Positions 1 to 12,299 of a stretch of 64,000 bases of DNA are shown in pieces. The notes beneath the pieces were generated by a model that saw nothing but the letters and a program-made list of their open reading frames with translations, did no database searches and had not been told where the DNA came from. The stretch is taken from NCBI GenBank assembly GCA_026874595.1, contig CM049319.1, positions 1,929,501-1,993,500 of the forward strand, read 5' to 3'. The first letter of the stretch is position 1. Every line of letters starts with the position of its first letter. Source of the DNA: Sipunculus nudus (lineage: Eukaryota > Annelida > Sipuncula > Golfingiida > Sipunculidae). The position numbers and the translations under genes are program-made.

Positions 1-3000
1 GACTCAAACTCAAGTCGTGGAATGTCAGAAATGTACAGGATTGGTCTGAGGCAGAATTACAAAAGGTCTGTATAAAGTGTTTACTGGACCAAAAATGTCA
101 GCCTTGGTATCAACACAACTGGCCTGACGTGAGGGGAATAAATTCATGAACGCAAAGTACATTCCATAAAAACATAATTCAGGTGTAATTCACCTGTACC
201 CGATGAAGAGGAGGGTTCGAGCGTGCATTGATATGTGTGGTGAAGCCTTCACATCAAGACATTCACAAACAACGTGAAGCAAAGTGTGTGTCTATTATAT
301 TCACTCTTTCTTCGTACTTTTTCGGTGTAAACGACAAAATCGGAGGGACATTTTTTTTTAATTTTTAAGTGACTTGTGACATTAGTCAGGTCCTCTGAAA
401 AAAAAGGAAAGTGTTTTAATTTTGGAATAAATGCAGGAACTGATCATCCCATTCTATATACCATTTACAAATATCAACCATCACTTAAATCTGTCAGATA
501 AGGATTATAGACGTATGTTTCCAGCACAGTTAATAACGAATATAAATCAGAAATGAAAAGTACCCGGGGCCAGCTCACAGCATTCATTACTCAGACGTCA
601 CACAAACAAAACAAAATGTTAAAAAAGTAAGCACATAAGTCAAAAGTTACTTACCAAACGTTATTTACCTCGTGTGGTCGAGTATAACCAAATGATAAAA
701 TGCTCAAATAAATTCGACATCCGCCTGCAGAGATCATCAGTCCCTGAAGGTGCGCTGGTAGCACTCACGATAATATTCAAAAGGATTAACACAAGTTCTT
801 CAGGTAAGGTACACTGTAATGTAAAATAAGCCGAATTTGACAGTTTTCTTTATAACACAGGCGGCTGGCCTCCAGCGAAACACTGGTCACACATATAGAA
901 CCAGATCAATAACAACATAATTTGGATACACAGTAAGGCGAGTTTACACCAGTAATTTTTATCACATTTGCATATTTTTATTAATAATGGCTTACACATT
1001 TCCCTTTTATTTTTATTTGTAATTTTTGCATTCGACTTTAAATGAGTCAAATTTGAACCAAACCCTGGATTTCAGACGTATATGTCCCGACGTTAGGATA
1101 TATACAATGCTTCAGGTCAAAGACAGTTCTTCGAGTTTTAATTGGTACCTGACTTAATTTATACAAAGCTCATGATTATAACCGTCTATATACTTGCACG
1201 AACCAACATTGCATCCTACTATTACTCACATCATCTTAAATTATGTTTTAAATAGATACCAATAATTGATATCCCTAAATAGATAACCCTAATAGATACC
1301 CCTAATAGATACATTAATTCTACATTAAAATGATGAACTCGTTTCTGAGCGAGGGAACACGAACTTCAGAGGAACTATAGGTAATTAGTAGTTTGTTATT
1401 GAGTTATCACATGAAGATGACTGTACAACTTAATGTACCGCTAAATTAAACGACTTTGGTACCTGGGGCGACGATTAAAGATACCCTTCATGGCAGCCCG
1501 CCTGGTTTTGACCCTGACAATTAACTTCGCTTCTTGCTGTAGGGTGCATTACAAATCCTCAGTACAGTTATATCCCAACAGAGAAAACAATCATATACAT
1601 GTACTTCTCTGACAAATAACAAAGACAATTAACATTATCGTCCCGTATATTGGACACAGTCATCTGTGAAAATGCCCCCTTTTGAATTTTAGTTTCTTTT
1701 CTTTAAAGCCGTTCAGTTTCATAATTTGTTAGTCATCAACTATTTTACCCATTTAATAACCATAACATACTTATTTTGTTACAAAGGTCTGATGTTAGCG
1801 TTTCAGGTTTGATGATAGTACTATCTGTATGTTACCGTCTTCAGACTCCCCTTGTCTGGGCATGCCGGGCACAGAGGGTTCTGTTATAACCTGTCTGTTA
1901 ATCATAAGGTAAGGGGTGAATGACATCCAGTTATAGATGTCCTTATAAGTCAATTCTTGATTTTGGTAGCTATGGCCATTTTTTTACCGAGTTCCTCTCC
2001 AGAGAAGACAAGAAGTCGATGTTTAGTCATGTGAGCCAAAATCGTTGTTGGTATAAATTGGGCCGTCTTTATTAGATTTTTACATGTTTTTTTTAATCAA
2101 AACCTCACTGAAAATAAACTATGTTGGTCAGGTGTTTATAACCCGTGATCAGTCACAGACAGGGTTGAAGGATGGTTGTTTTAACATGATTGGGATATAG
2201 ACTGGACCTGAGAATAAATGAAACATTAGCTACATTTAATTGTCCTTGATGTCGTGTCGAAGTGATAAAATCAGACAAGTTTAAAAAAATTCACTTGCAC
2301 GTTGTTCAAAGAAGCCAAAACCTCGGGCTTTTCATATTTGTAATATCCTTTCCACTGTCGGTGTACCCGTCGGCCAAGCTGCATAGAGAATAGCCATATC
2401 TATATAATTAAGCCACCACATATGTATACATGGAGACATTATTGGCAAATAAAAAATATACTCGCATATTTATAAATATATAGAATTTTTTTGGTACATG
2501 TGGTGTAGTAAATTTAATGATAAATCTTCCACAGAAACTTGTGTGAAGGTTGTTTTACCTGCATATGTCCAGGGAGACATTCATTTTCCTTTGCACAACA
2601 AAGTGCCGAGCGTTTGTGAGGTTCATAACGTCACGTCATTGTCACGCAGTGCGGTCGTTTCAGCTCGACCCAAATGTTGGTGAATGACAACGAGTGAGGC
2701 ACACCCACAAAACGCCGGACGGTCAGTGTAAATCGTGTGTATTTGCTGAGCTAAACCTTGCAGGAGTTGCAGGCGTGTTAAAATTAACAGAGCTTGAAAT
2801 TGGCGGGATTTTGACTGAAAGAAGCGGGCACATTGGCGCGCTGTCACAAAGGATATACACCTGTTCAATTAACATCACGCTGCACAACTCAGTTTCTGGT
2901 GAGTGGTTTTATTTTCATAAATAACAGTGATCGCAGTCATTTACTAAACAGACCATTAATGGTTTTATAATAACAGGTCCGACATAAATCCCACATGTCC

Positions 3001-3443
3001 TGTTTGTATGTGTCCGGTTTGTGTAATGTGTGTATGTCTTGTATATTGCCATTGCTTGCTGATTTCATGACCATGTATGTAGCCGGTATCATGGCACTCT
3101 CGCGCGAAATCGGCAAGATGAAATCGATAAGCCTTGTTTATTTCGAGGGCGTGGTCCTTGGAATGGTCGTTATTACCGTTATCAAGTAAATGGACTGACA
3201 CAATATGCTCGGTCAGCTGAACAATACGATCAAATGCAGAGTTATCATTACCAGGGATTGAAAATATAAACAACATATAATGCTCAAATGACAGGTGTTT
3301 TCACCCGGCAGAATAGTTGAGTGAAATAAATGACAGAGCTTATGTATTTAACACCATCAGTGTCGATCGGATGCAAAGGTCCATGACATTAATTTAACTA
3401 TTTAAAAATTAATATATAAGTTAATTGAAATTATGTACATCAA

Positions 3444-3444
<1 letters not shown>
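1..3444. other. Intergenic, no gene seen
   Basis: Both strands carry only short unrelated reading frames with no recognisable domain and no splice-bounded coding block. The stretch is AT-rich. A short imperfect repeat of about 14 bases built on CCTAATAGATAC lies near 1255-1312. I see no RNA gene and no transposon terminus here. Confidence 0.5.

Positions 3445-3491
<47 letters not shown>
3445..3491. repeat. (TA)n microsatellite
   Basis: An uninterrupted alternating TA tract of about 47 bases. It lies in intergenic DNA with no gene nearby. Confidence 0.95.
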
Positions 3492-3493
<2 letters not shown>

Positions 3494-5553
3494 AATAGCG
3501 TATAATATGGTTAAATATATAAAGGAAATATAAAGAAATCTTTCGTATAGTCTTGATGTACTCACTTTATTCGGCATTTCAATATGCATCAGTTCAGGGT
3601 AAAAAAAACAATTCTTGCAATAACATGATGAGCAGATCACGTGACACATTAACCAGATTGGGACTTTTCTCCACCATGTATTGTCTCTCTGGTCACGCCT
3701 TTTTCCTGTTCAGCAAATGATTTAAGACAAGAAGAAATTACTAAGATCGATAAAGGTTTATCACTGTGACGGAAGATTCGTTTGTATTCGTTTGAATCCC
3801 CCCTCAGAAATACACTCTTATATAAAGTATATACTTAAATAAATAATGCATTTGTGAGCACTCAGAAATGGTGGAATAAAATATTGCGAGAATCAAACAG
3901 ATGTCATCGTGTATTAAATGACTGGAACTTCTGCTGTGCAAAAGATATGTTAAGGACCTCACATTAATATCCATTTTGAATTTCGAATTGTGAAAACCAT
4001 ACATCAAACAAGTATAGTTGAGTAAAGAAAGTATACTATAGTATAGATACATATATGTCTCCCGCATTCTGATCAGCCTGCATATTCTGCAGTATACACC
4101 GTATCCATATAAAACACACATCTACACACACGGCTGAGTTTACTGTTGGCGATTGATCAAATATCTACTGCTGTATAACGCCCACATTACGTGTGTATAT
4201 CACAGAGGCTGGCCGCCCGCGGACATCAATGACTCACGCGCTGATTTACAAGTTGTGTGTATTGTATAAAAAGAAACAAGAAGGATGCTTGGTTTTTTAC
4301 TTCCCGGTGATTTAATGGTGACAATGAACGCTCTATGTTCAGTCACTGTTATCATGCAAGCCTCTCTTTGTGTCGCTATGCTGCTGGTATGTGTTCAAGG
4401 ATGTTTATTAATTGTACTGTGGTCAGAAGTTAACCAGATTGGTTTGATAAAAGAGAACTCATTATTTTTCAACCTTGCATCAGTGAAAACTGACATACAC
4501 AGCGCCCCATGCATCATTCATATATATTTCATATGTTAACTTTTGCACATGTTTTATATACGGTCCAAACAGTGCATGAAAACACGGATACGGATATCGT
4601 TATCCGGTTATACTTTCAATGAAATCTCATGCACTTCCATAATGGCCGTGTCCCAATGACGGGGCTCAGAGTTTTCAGACATTTAACTGGGTATTGACAT
4701 TCATTAAGAAGGCAACAGATGTGTCTGAGTTGTGCTAGATCGTTATGTATAATGTCATGATACTGCTCGAATGAATCTTCACCGTTGTGAGATAGGGCAT
4801 TCGAGTATTGTGCCATTAACTAGTACTAGTAGTTACGTGAGGATGTGCACAGTTGTTACCAAATATTAAAGCCATCTCATATGCTGAACGAGAACTTCGC
4901 GGAGTTGGTGAACCACGACACACATATCTTTCCAGCACTTATATATCTCTTGGATTAATGTATTTCATACCACACATTAACGTCTGGTGATATTCCGGAT
5001 ATGGTTTACCTGTGCAAAATTTTGGTGGAGGTAAATCTCCGCTCTCTGAATGCTTTCTTGTTGTTAAAAACTGTTTTAATTGTTTGTACTCTACGGGTTG
5101 ACACGAAGACCCTGAACCCTCCATACCGACCGGCATTAAGCTCAGATCAAAGGAAATTCAACAAGTCTATAAGCAATTACATGAAGGTATGGACTAAGAA
5201 TAACATACTGGTCCATGACATGGGTCCATTCACGTTCATGCACTCGTAACCTGAGAGCAAAACCATTGTCTGTTGTCAGGGGATTAGCGACTCGTGGGAT
5301 AATCTGATTTCACTGACCGTGGTGCACCTCTCAGTACCGCCTCGTGAACTTTTAACCTTAATATTTTGGAAATAACTGAAATATATCTGAACTAATACCT
5401 GACTATGTCCTCGTTGTTATATGACCTAATAAAGTATTTTGAAAACAAGAACTACAGTGTACGATTATGTGAGGGTTTGGGGGCTAACATAATTTAATGA
5501 GTTAATTTTTATGTCAATACAGTGGTCTATTTCTTTTTTTGGTGGACTTTCTG
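3492..5553. other. Intergenic, no gene seen
   Basis: Nothing coding is recognisable. The longest frames, such as a 105-codon frame on the minus strand ending near 3804, are AT-driven and have no family resemblance. Confidence 0.45.
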
Positions 5554-5566
5554 CCCCCCCCCCCCC
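5554..5566. repeat. Poly-C run (13 C)
   Basis: A homopolymer of 13 cytosines. Runs of 13-19 G or C recur across this window, and several sit inside dispersed repeats. Confidence 0.9.
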
Positions 5567-5730
5567 AATCCAACAGTGCAAAACAAATAACTACCTTTTA
5601 AGCTTTCTTAAGGCTAATATAGGGACTGATGAGAGTACCCTCTGCTTCATGTTTGGATGACGATCAAATGCAAGAGGAAAAATGATTTGTTTTCTTATCA
5701 GAGCTAGGGTTTCCCCTTCCCGTGGATAGA

Positions 5731-5890
5731 CGTTTCCCGCCTCTCTCCCCTCGTCCGGAGATGGGCGTTTCCCGCCACTCTCCACTCGTCCGGGGCATGG
5801 GCGTTTTTCGCCACTCTCCACTCGTCCAGGGATGGTTGTTTCCCGCCACTCTCCCCTTTTTCTGGGATGGGCGTTTCCCGGAACACTCTG
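5731..5890. repeat. 35-bp minisatellite, about 4.5 copies
   Basis: Copies begin with CGTTTCCCGCC or a close variant at 5731, 5766, 5802, 5837 and 5872, a period of 35-36 bases. The unit contains CCACTCTCC and CTCGTCC. Overlapping frames on both strands here (repeats of GEWRET and RFPPLSP type) come from the repeat, not from a gene. Confidence 0.85.
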
Positions 5891-6499
5891 TCCTAAAAGA
5901 GACTCAGGGCCGGCAAGATTCCGCGGATTATCGATTTGGCTGGCATCCTTCACACTTTACTGTGGCACTTTTCTTATTCAGTAAAAGAATATCCGTGAAG
6001 AGAAAATATATCAGGTAAAAACGTGTGTAATTGGATGGTAAGGGGAACCAAAACCAGCCATGACTTTATATTGCCTGTGATGATCAATGGAACTAATGGC
6101 ACATACATCTTCAGTCTCCTTAAATGTTTATATCAACTTTTTTTTGTGCGTATCGATGTCAGAGTAATACTTGCATTAGAACTTGCACAGTTTGAGGGAA
6201 CACCTCGTAATGTTTATCATATAACAAAGAGTTAGATAAAACATAATGCTTGTAAACTATTTGGAAAATAAACTTGAGGAAGATTCTTGAATTTCAGCCT
6301 GTATTACGTAAAGGCGGCATAACAACCATATAAAAGGTGCCAAGAGGAAGCACACAGGCGTCTTCAAATATTTTCTGCATGGATTAGCACGTGGTCAGAT
6401 AAGACGTGCATATCGGTTAACAAAGGGAAGGGTTTCATTTGAAGTGTATTACTTTATTTTCAAACCTTTAAATTTGGAAGTGATCGATGTTAATTTTAA

Positions 6500-6996
6500 A
6501 GGGGCCCAATCACCTATACAGCATGTTGAGTTAACACGAAAAATGGCTTCTTTCCATTGAAATAAATCTGTACCTGCCAAAATATTGCCTTGAAACCGTT
6601 TGCTTACTCCTGTAAACGAGTGTTAAAAACAATAAACCGGGCGCGATCGCAGGTGCAAACATAAACACATTGCGTCGGGCCATGTGCTGCGCGGAGCCAC
6701 AACATATGCAAAACAGGAGATGCCTTGACTAACTTGGCCCAAAAAATGTGATACATGTTCCCGCTGGCTGAAACACCGTGCGTTAGCCCTCTGGATCGGA
6801 CCTTCGGCCACGCGGCCTTGTTATGGTAAACAGACTGGGTTTACCAACACGCAGGGCTATAACAAGGTGTTAAACAGTCCTATGCCAGGAAATGGGACTG
6901 TGTGCAAGGATGCTTTTGCTGGAAACTTTTGTATAAAGCAAAACTGAACTGATAGTGTGAAAGAATAGGAATAATATTGCTCCTGATTATGTCCCT
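6500..6996. mobile_element. TTAA-flanked MITE, 497 bp
   Basis: TTAA lies immediately outside both ends (6496-6499 and 6997-7000). The left end reads AGGGGCCCAATCACCTA. The right end, reverse-complemented, reads AGGGACATAATCAGGAG, so the ends are imperfect inverted repeats. There is no transposase frame. The left-end sequence resembles the MITE at 50153-50612, and the first ~150 bases recur at 17562-17697. A TTAA target site is typical of the piggyBac and Kolobok superfamilies. The assignment to that group is inference. Confidence 0.6.
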
Positions 6997-7465
6997 TTAA
7001 TCTTGCTTATAAGCAACATAAATGTTGTATACTTGAAAGTTCAGGTCCCTACATATAGATGTCCAGGTTACACATATACACGCGGAAAGGTGAACCATAG
7101 AGTCATGTATAGAAATATCACAAGTAGCATAAATTATTTTAGAGCGTTTATCGCTCCAGTGTCATTTATAGAGGCCGGATGTATCGGTTTCCATGGTCAC
7201 GAGTGCATCAGTAATCCATCCGGGACTTCCTATTGATCTGGTCACGTGTGTTCTCTCAGTCTCTCTGTCCATCCCGTCGTGTGCCTCGGTGTGGTCACTC
7301 GGTCATCCTATCGTTACCAAGCCAGGGGACACAATTTAATACTCATTTGAGCTGATTTGTACAAAGATTTACTCATGAATTACTCTTGTTTGTATGATTA
7401 ATTGTAATGCTCAGTCATAACATCGACTGTTTGATTTACTCATTCATCGTATGGAGGCGTATACC

Positions 7466-7478
7466 GGGGGGGGGGGGG
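7466..7478. repeat. Poly-G run (13 G)
   Basis: A homopolymer of 13 guanines followed by AT-rich sequence and then a TA tract. Confidence 0.9.
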
Positions 7479-7530
7479 CCGAATTAAAAATCTGGGAAAA
7501 AAGAATATATATATAAATATATAGGTAAAG

Positions 7531-7532
<2 letters not shown>

Positions 7533-7575
<43 letters not shown>
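7533..7575. repeat. (TA)n microsatellite
   Basis: An alternating TA tract of about 43 bases. The Tyr-Ile repeat in a minus-strand frame here is its translation and is not a protein. Confidence 0.95.
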
Positions 7576-7577
<2 letters not shown>

Positions 7578-7599
7578 GCGTAATACCAAAACACAGCGC

Positions 7600-10090
7600 C
7601 AGACTGCATCATTTACGCCTAAATTTTCAACAGGCTTCTGCCTCGCCATGCCCTCTCCCCCTGGGGGATTCCCGTCCCATAATGCATGAAGCCCACGATT
7701 CGAAAATCCTCTTATGTAAAGCGTATTGTAGGGAACACATTAAATGTAGTTGCTTATTATTTATAGCTGCAGATATAAAACTTAAAGATCAGCATGCATT
7801 GTTTATTATTAAAATTATGAAATATACAACACTTAAATTCCTTTATTAGGGATAGAAAACAGGGCTGTAAAGGTGGCATATTGCCTTTACGGTTACTGTT
7901 TGATACTTCAGGTTAAAGAATTTCTAAGTTGTCCGCCCCGACCTGTTTATTTTCCTTCCTCCCTCTCCACGACATCCTAGCGTCTGACTTTAGTCCCATG
8001 TTAGTTTACATTACAGTGACATGGAAGTGACTCCATCCCATTCGCATTCAGTGGTTGACCAGTCATCCGGGTACACGTGATGTCTGGCTTGTAATTTTAA
8101 TGAATACGTGACCAACATGACCCAAGAACGTATGTTGAATGTACCATGACATGGTCAGGAGGGGTCAGTTAAGTGCAGAAACCAGGCATTCAATGATAGT
8201 TTCACTCTGTATGTTGCAAGGTATGAAGGTACACGCATACAGTATACGTGTTGGCATCTGTATACACATATACATTTATTATTGTGTATATACATGTATG
8301 TACCGTGCAATATACATTTACATGGATGTATCTGTATATCCTTTTATAGCTCTTGTGTATTTAAATACTATTTTTTTTGCCTGTATTTAGATTTCTTTTG
8401 TTGCCCTTCCTCCTCGGAATGCTTGTGTGGGCACATTAAAATGGTCTCATTTGTCTGGCAACAGCAGCATCTCCCGCGTGGCATATTGTGTAAGAATCCG
8501 GGGCGTGTCTTTTTCATTATCCCATGTGTCGAAATGTCGTGGTCACTGGTAAACCTTTACGTGTATATCGTCGTGTATAATACCCAAAGCCATATCGAAA
8601 CTGAATATAGTGTTCGTGTTGATCTAGACCTATAGGTCGCTCTATGATGTTCCCTCCATCAACACCATCTTGAACCAGAAATCAATGATTTTCTTTCGCG
8701 CTACCTTATACAAGAACAAACAGACATTAAAAAAACAACAACACATGTCAATCTCTATAATGCAGATCACTTCCAAAATTGATTTATCTAGTTCTTTTCA
8801 TCAGGACACATGCACAGAATCATTGAACTTCGTCCATATACTTTTAGGAATTTCCCAACAAAACAAAACCCTGACAGGCAGACGGATAAACAGAGAGAGA
8901 CAGACAGAGGTGATCACATTACCTGCAGTTATCACTGACACTTTGTTAGCTGAATGTATACTAATTTTTAATTCGCAGAAACTGTTCAGTTGCTATTCTC
9001 TGATAGTAATTTAAACGGTAATTTTATGTTATCCGGCATCCAGTACGCGCTGTGAGGGTGACACATTAATTATGCAAACAAAACGAGAGCCGTTAATAAC
9101 TTCAGAGTCACGTGATGTTTGAAGGCACAATCAATGCGTTTATAGTTTGTTTCACGTCATTAGCGGTAAAGCATCGGATTTTAAATCATCAATAAAAACC
9201 TAATGGAAGCCTTGCCTGGATAAATGGAGTTACTATATGCTGCAAACATTGTGTTGAGTATATCAGTCGTAGGTATTAATGGACTAAAGTGCTCAATGTA
9301 GAGCTCCGTAGATCATATGCGATAATGTGCCAGTACATGTGCTAGTTACCGGTACGCGCATCCAGTTCATTATTGTGGTATGATTTCATCACAACACTGG
9401 TTCCTGTATAAACAGCAACAATATTAGCCCAGTTATAACACGTTGTGTAGCGATAAAGCCCTCGAACACGCAAGAACTCACCCGTGTCTGTCATAAAGTT
9501 TAATCTCAGATCAAAAGGATCTGTGTTTGATACTGATCTACAACCATCCCTAGCGAAACGCCCATGATCGCTTTGCTGGCCAGTCAAGTGGGGACGCTCA
9601 CAATACCATTGACGCCGTTTAAAATACATGTTAAGACAAATATGTTTTTTTTTATGAAATGTTCACATTCTTTACAGTATAGGCCTAGATGTTAGCCCTG
9701 GGTGGAGGTCTTTGCTCACTTTTGAGTGCCCGCATATTATTATCATACAAAATGTGATATCCGGGAGTGTATATAGGGAGATTTACATATAGTTACGTAT
9801 GGTTTACTTAATTCCTTATTTAGATGATGCGTTGGGCCATATTGGTATAAGTTGTATAAAGTCCCTGAAGAGAAAATATTAATAAGGAGAACATGAGTGA
9901 GGGGCAGTGACCCAGCTTTATTTTCGGGTGTTTAAACCCGAAACTCTTTCATGTCACTCGTCCCGTCCCCTTGACTGTGGTGTATAGAGTAATATCACCA
10001 AATATGTCCAGTAAGTGTTTCGGCTTTTGTCACGATCAGAGCAGCTGTCGGTGTTTGGCCGTGTAAATATACAAACCATGTATTTTGTGT
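7600..10090. other. Intergenic, no gene seen
   Basis: Short frames of 83-117 codons occur at 8139-9014 on the plus strand. They are rich in Tyr, Ile and Cys from TA/TG-rich DNA, lack splice context and match no family I know. No RNA gene or element boundary was recognised. Confidence 0.45.
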
Positions 10091-10098
10091 ACATCAAC

Positions 10099-11585
10099 TA
10101 GGGCCCCCGCATAGGAATCATTGCGGGGCGGGGTGGGTTACATCTAAGAAAGTGCGGGGCGGGCCGAAATGACGTCTGTGCGTGGCGGGCTGCGGGTTGA
10201 TGATCTGGCAGTTCAGTAAAACATGAATATAAAATTATTCTTAAAAAAAATCATTTCAAGAAACTGGTGTTTTTGTATAAAATATTTTCAGGTGTCGTAA
10301 ATTTTTGGGGAAAAAAAAATAGTTTATTCTTGTAAACCCCTTACACTGACTGACAGTTGTAACAACACTATGCAAATGTGTCTTTTCTAGGAATAACATC
10401 AATTTGTTATACAAAATAGATGGTGCATCCTTAATCCGAAATCTAGGCTTTAAACAATTGTCTTTGCAATGGGAGCTGGTCATAACTTTGTATAAAGTTA
10501 CCTGGCCTGATGTTGCATAAGGACTGTAACCCTGTACTTGTGTCAGGTCTCACATATTACATAATATGGCTGGGAGTGAAGCAAGGGCTTGATTACCTTT
10601 GATCTTGTAATGGACAGTGTGTGGCTAAAGCCGGCTCTGTAGGTGACTCAATTGACCTGGAACTGCACAAAGCCTAAGGTGGACTCCTTATCTAATTGTA
10701 ACTCCATGTGCTGTCTAATTGTAAATGACACTGGCCACTAGCTGGTCAAATCCCTGTTTGGTCACAGCATAATGTGTTGATGATTGCTATAAGAAACAAG
10801 GCTCTGGCCATGTCCAGATATCAATGAACATCCTGAACCTAAAGCCACACCAGTCAGATTACTCCTTTACTCACTTGACCTGATTAGTCTCAGTTTCAGC
10901 TAATTAGCAGATTGTGACTGAAAAAAATTTAACCAGCAACACATCTACCAGCAACACATCTCGTTAGTTTGATGGCTTGTGATTAGCTAATACTATTCTT
11001 AAGGGTCACTTTGGGTACAAATACTTTGAAGAAGTCTAATTTTTTTCTTAATTTATTTTATATATTTAAGTAGAAACAGACACAATAAACCAAAGGTTTG
11101 TTTATTTCCCCTGTAAAATATGAAAACATTTAAGGGGTGTTAAATTGTTATCTATAAATCAAATCCATCTAACCAATCAAACATGTCTTTAAAAATATTT
11201 CATGAATTATGGTGTGAATTATTGCAAAAACGTATTCAAATAAATTTTTCATTCCAATCAACAAACATTTTATATATATATTAATAATAAGCGTGTCTTA
11301 TATATGTGCTGTAAAATATCTTGATATGTAAACCTCTGGATCCGAAAACTATTTTTAATTATTTTGCGGGCTGAACTGCGGGCCGGAAAACTTAAAAAAA
11401 TGCGGCGCGGGGCGGGTGCGGGCTGAAAGAAAATTTCGCGGGGCGGGTGCGGGCTGAAAGAATCATAGTAACTGCGGGGCGGGGCGGGCTGAATTTATTT
11501 CTTTGATTGCGGGGCGGGCTGCGGGATGACAGGGCATGATGCGGGGCGGGTGCGGGTTCAATTTTTCAGCCCGCGCAGGGCCCTA
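10099..11585. mobile_element. Non-autonomous hAT-like DNA transposon, 1487 bp
   Basis: Both termini are TAGGGCCC in inverted orientation (left continues CCCGC, right continues TGCGCGGGC when reverse-complemented). The flanking octamers ACATCAAC (10091-10098) and ACATGAAC (11586-11593) match at 7 of 8 positions, as expected for an aged hAT target-site duplication. Both ends carry clustered subterminal GCGGGGCGGG-type motifs (10123-10196 and 11365-11577), while the ~1.1-kb interior is AT-rich and has no transposase. Subterminal motif clusters are known transposase-binding arrangements in hAT elements. Superfamily assignment rests on the TSD length and the TAGGG terminus. Confidence 0.7.
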
Positions 11586-11923
11586 ACATGAACTATACAG
11601 AGCCCTTCCCAGAGCCCAGCTCAGCTGTAAGTGAATTTTTATTTATTGCTTGACCCGTATATGAGATATTATGTACATACATACATACGTAGTACTTTGT
11701 CATAGTTGCGCGCACGCATACGTTTATAAGTACGTCAAATACATGTGTTTCAACGTTTGTAGATTCTTAAAGGGAAAAGCACTCTAGTTATAGAGGCCAC
11801 AGCCTCCCGAGGGCCCTATTCATACTTCATTTCAACACAGGAAGTCTCTATCACGGTTCATCAACTCCATTCACTAGTTATCTCTTTGATGGATCTGGGG
11901 TTCAACACATCTTCATCACAGAC

Positions 11924-12262
11924 CTTGATTCAGCGAGCCGCTCAGGCGTCTATTTCACGAATAATGAACATGCTGCAGGTGTTCGGACCAAAATCAAAAC
12001 TTCCAGTCAAACTAACGAACAAATTGTTAACAATATACAACTCACGCGCCGTCTGAACAAGAACACATGTCCCGGCAACGGGACAGGTTTATATAACTTT
12101 ATTTGATAGGTCAAATTCTCGATGCTCTCCCGGCAATGCTGAACGTTTGGTCTAGAACTACCACCAGGCGTGCTCTGGAAGCCAAATAAAACACGTTTAC
12201 GCGAGTCATTTGATTGCTTCAATTGCCTTGAAATAGACGCCAGAGTGGCTCGCTGGATCAAG
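11924..12262. repeat. Inverted repeat with ~34-bp arms
   Basis: Arms at 11924-11957 and 12229-12262 are inverted near-copies sharing CAGCGAGCC and GGCGTCTATTTCA. Spacer is about 270 bases. The arms read alike in their own directions (LIQRA, then two variable residues, then SISR), within frames of 55 codons (plus, from ATG at 11889) and 92 codons (minus, 12285 to 12007). Neither frame resembles a known family. It could be the ends of an unclassified element or an inverted duplication of a gene fragment. Confidence 0.5.
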
Positions 12263-12299
12263 TTCCGTGAAAGCATGGCTGTCACAGACTTGGTAGCAT

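Noticed and set aside
1255-1312. Telomere-like CCCTAA motifs
   Set aside because: Only two or three imperfect occurrences inside a longer TAGATACC repeat; not a telomeric array.
5591-6018. Overlapping 98- and 120-codon frames with internal protein repeats
   Set aside because: The periodicity is that of the 35-bp DNA minisatellite and appears in several frames on both strands.
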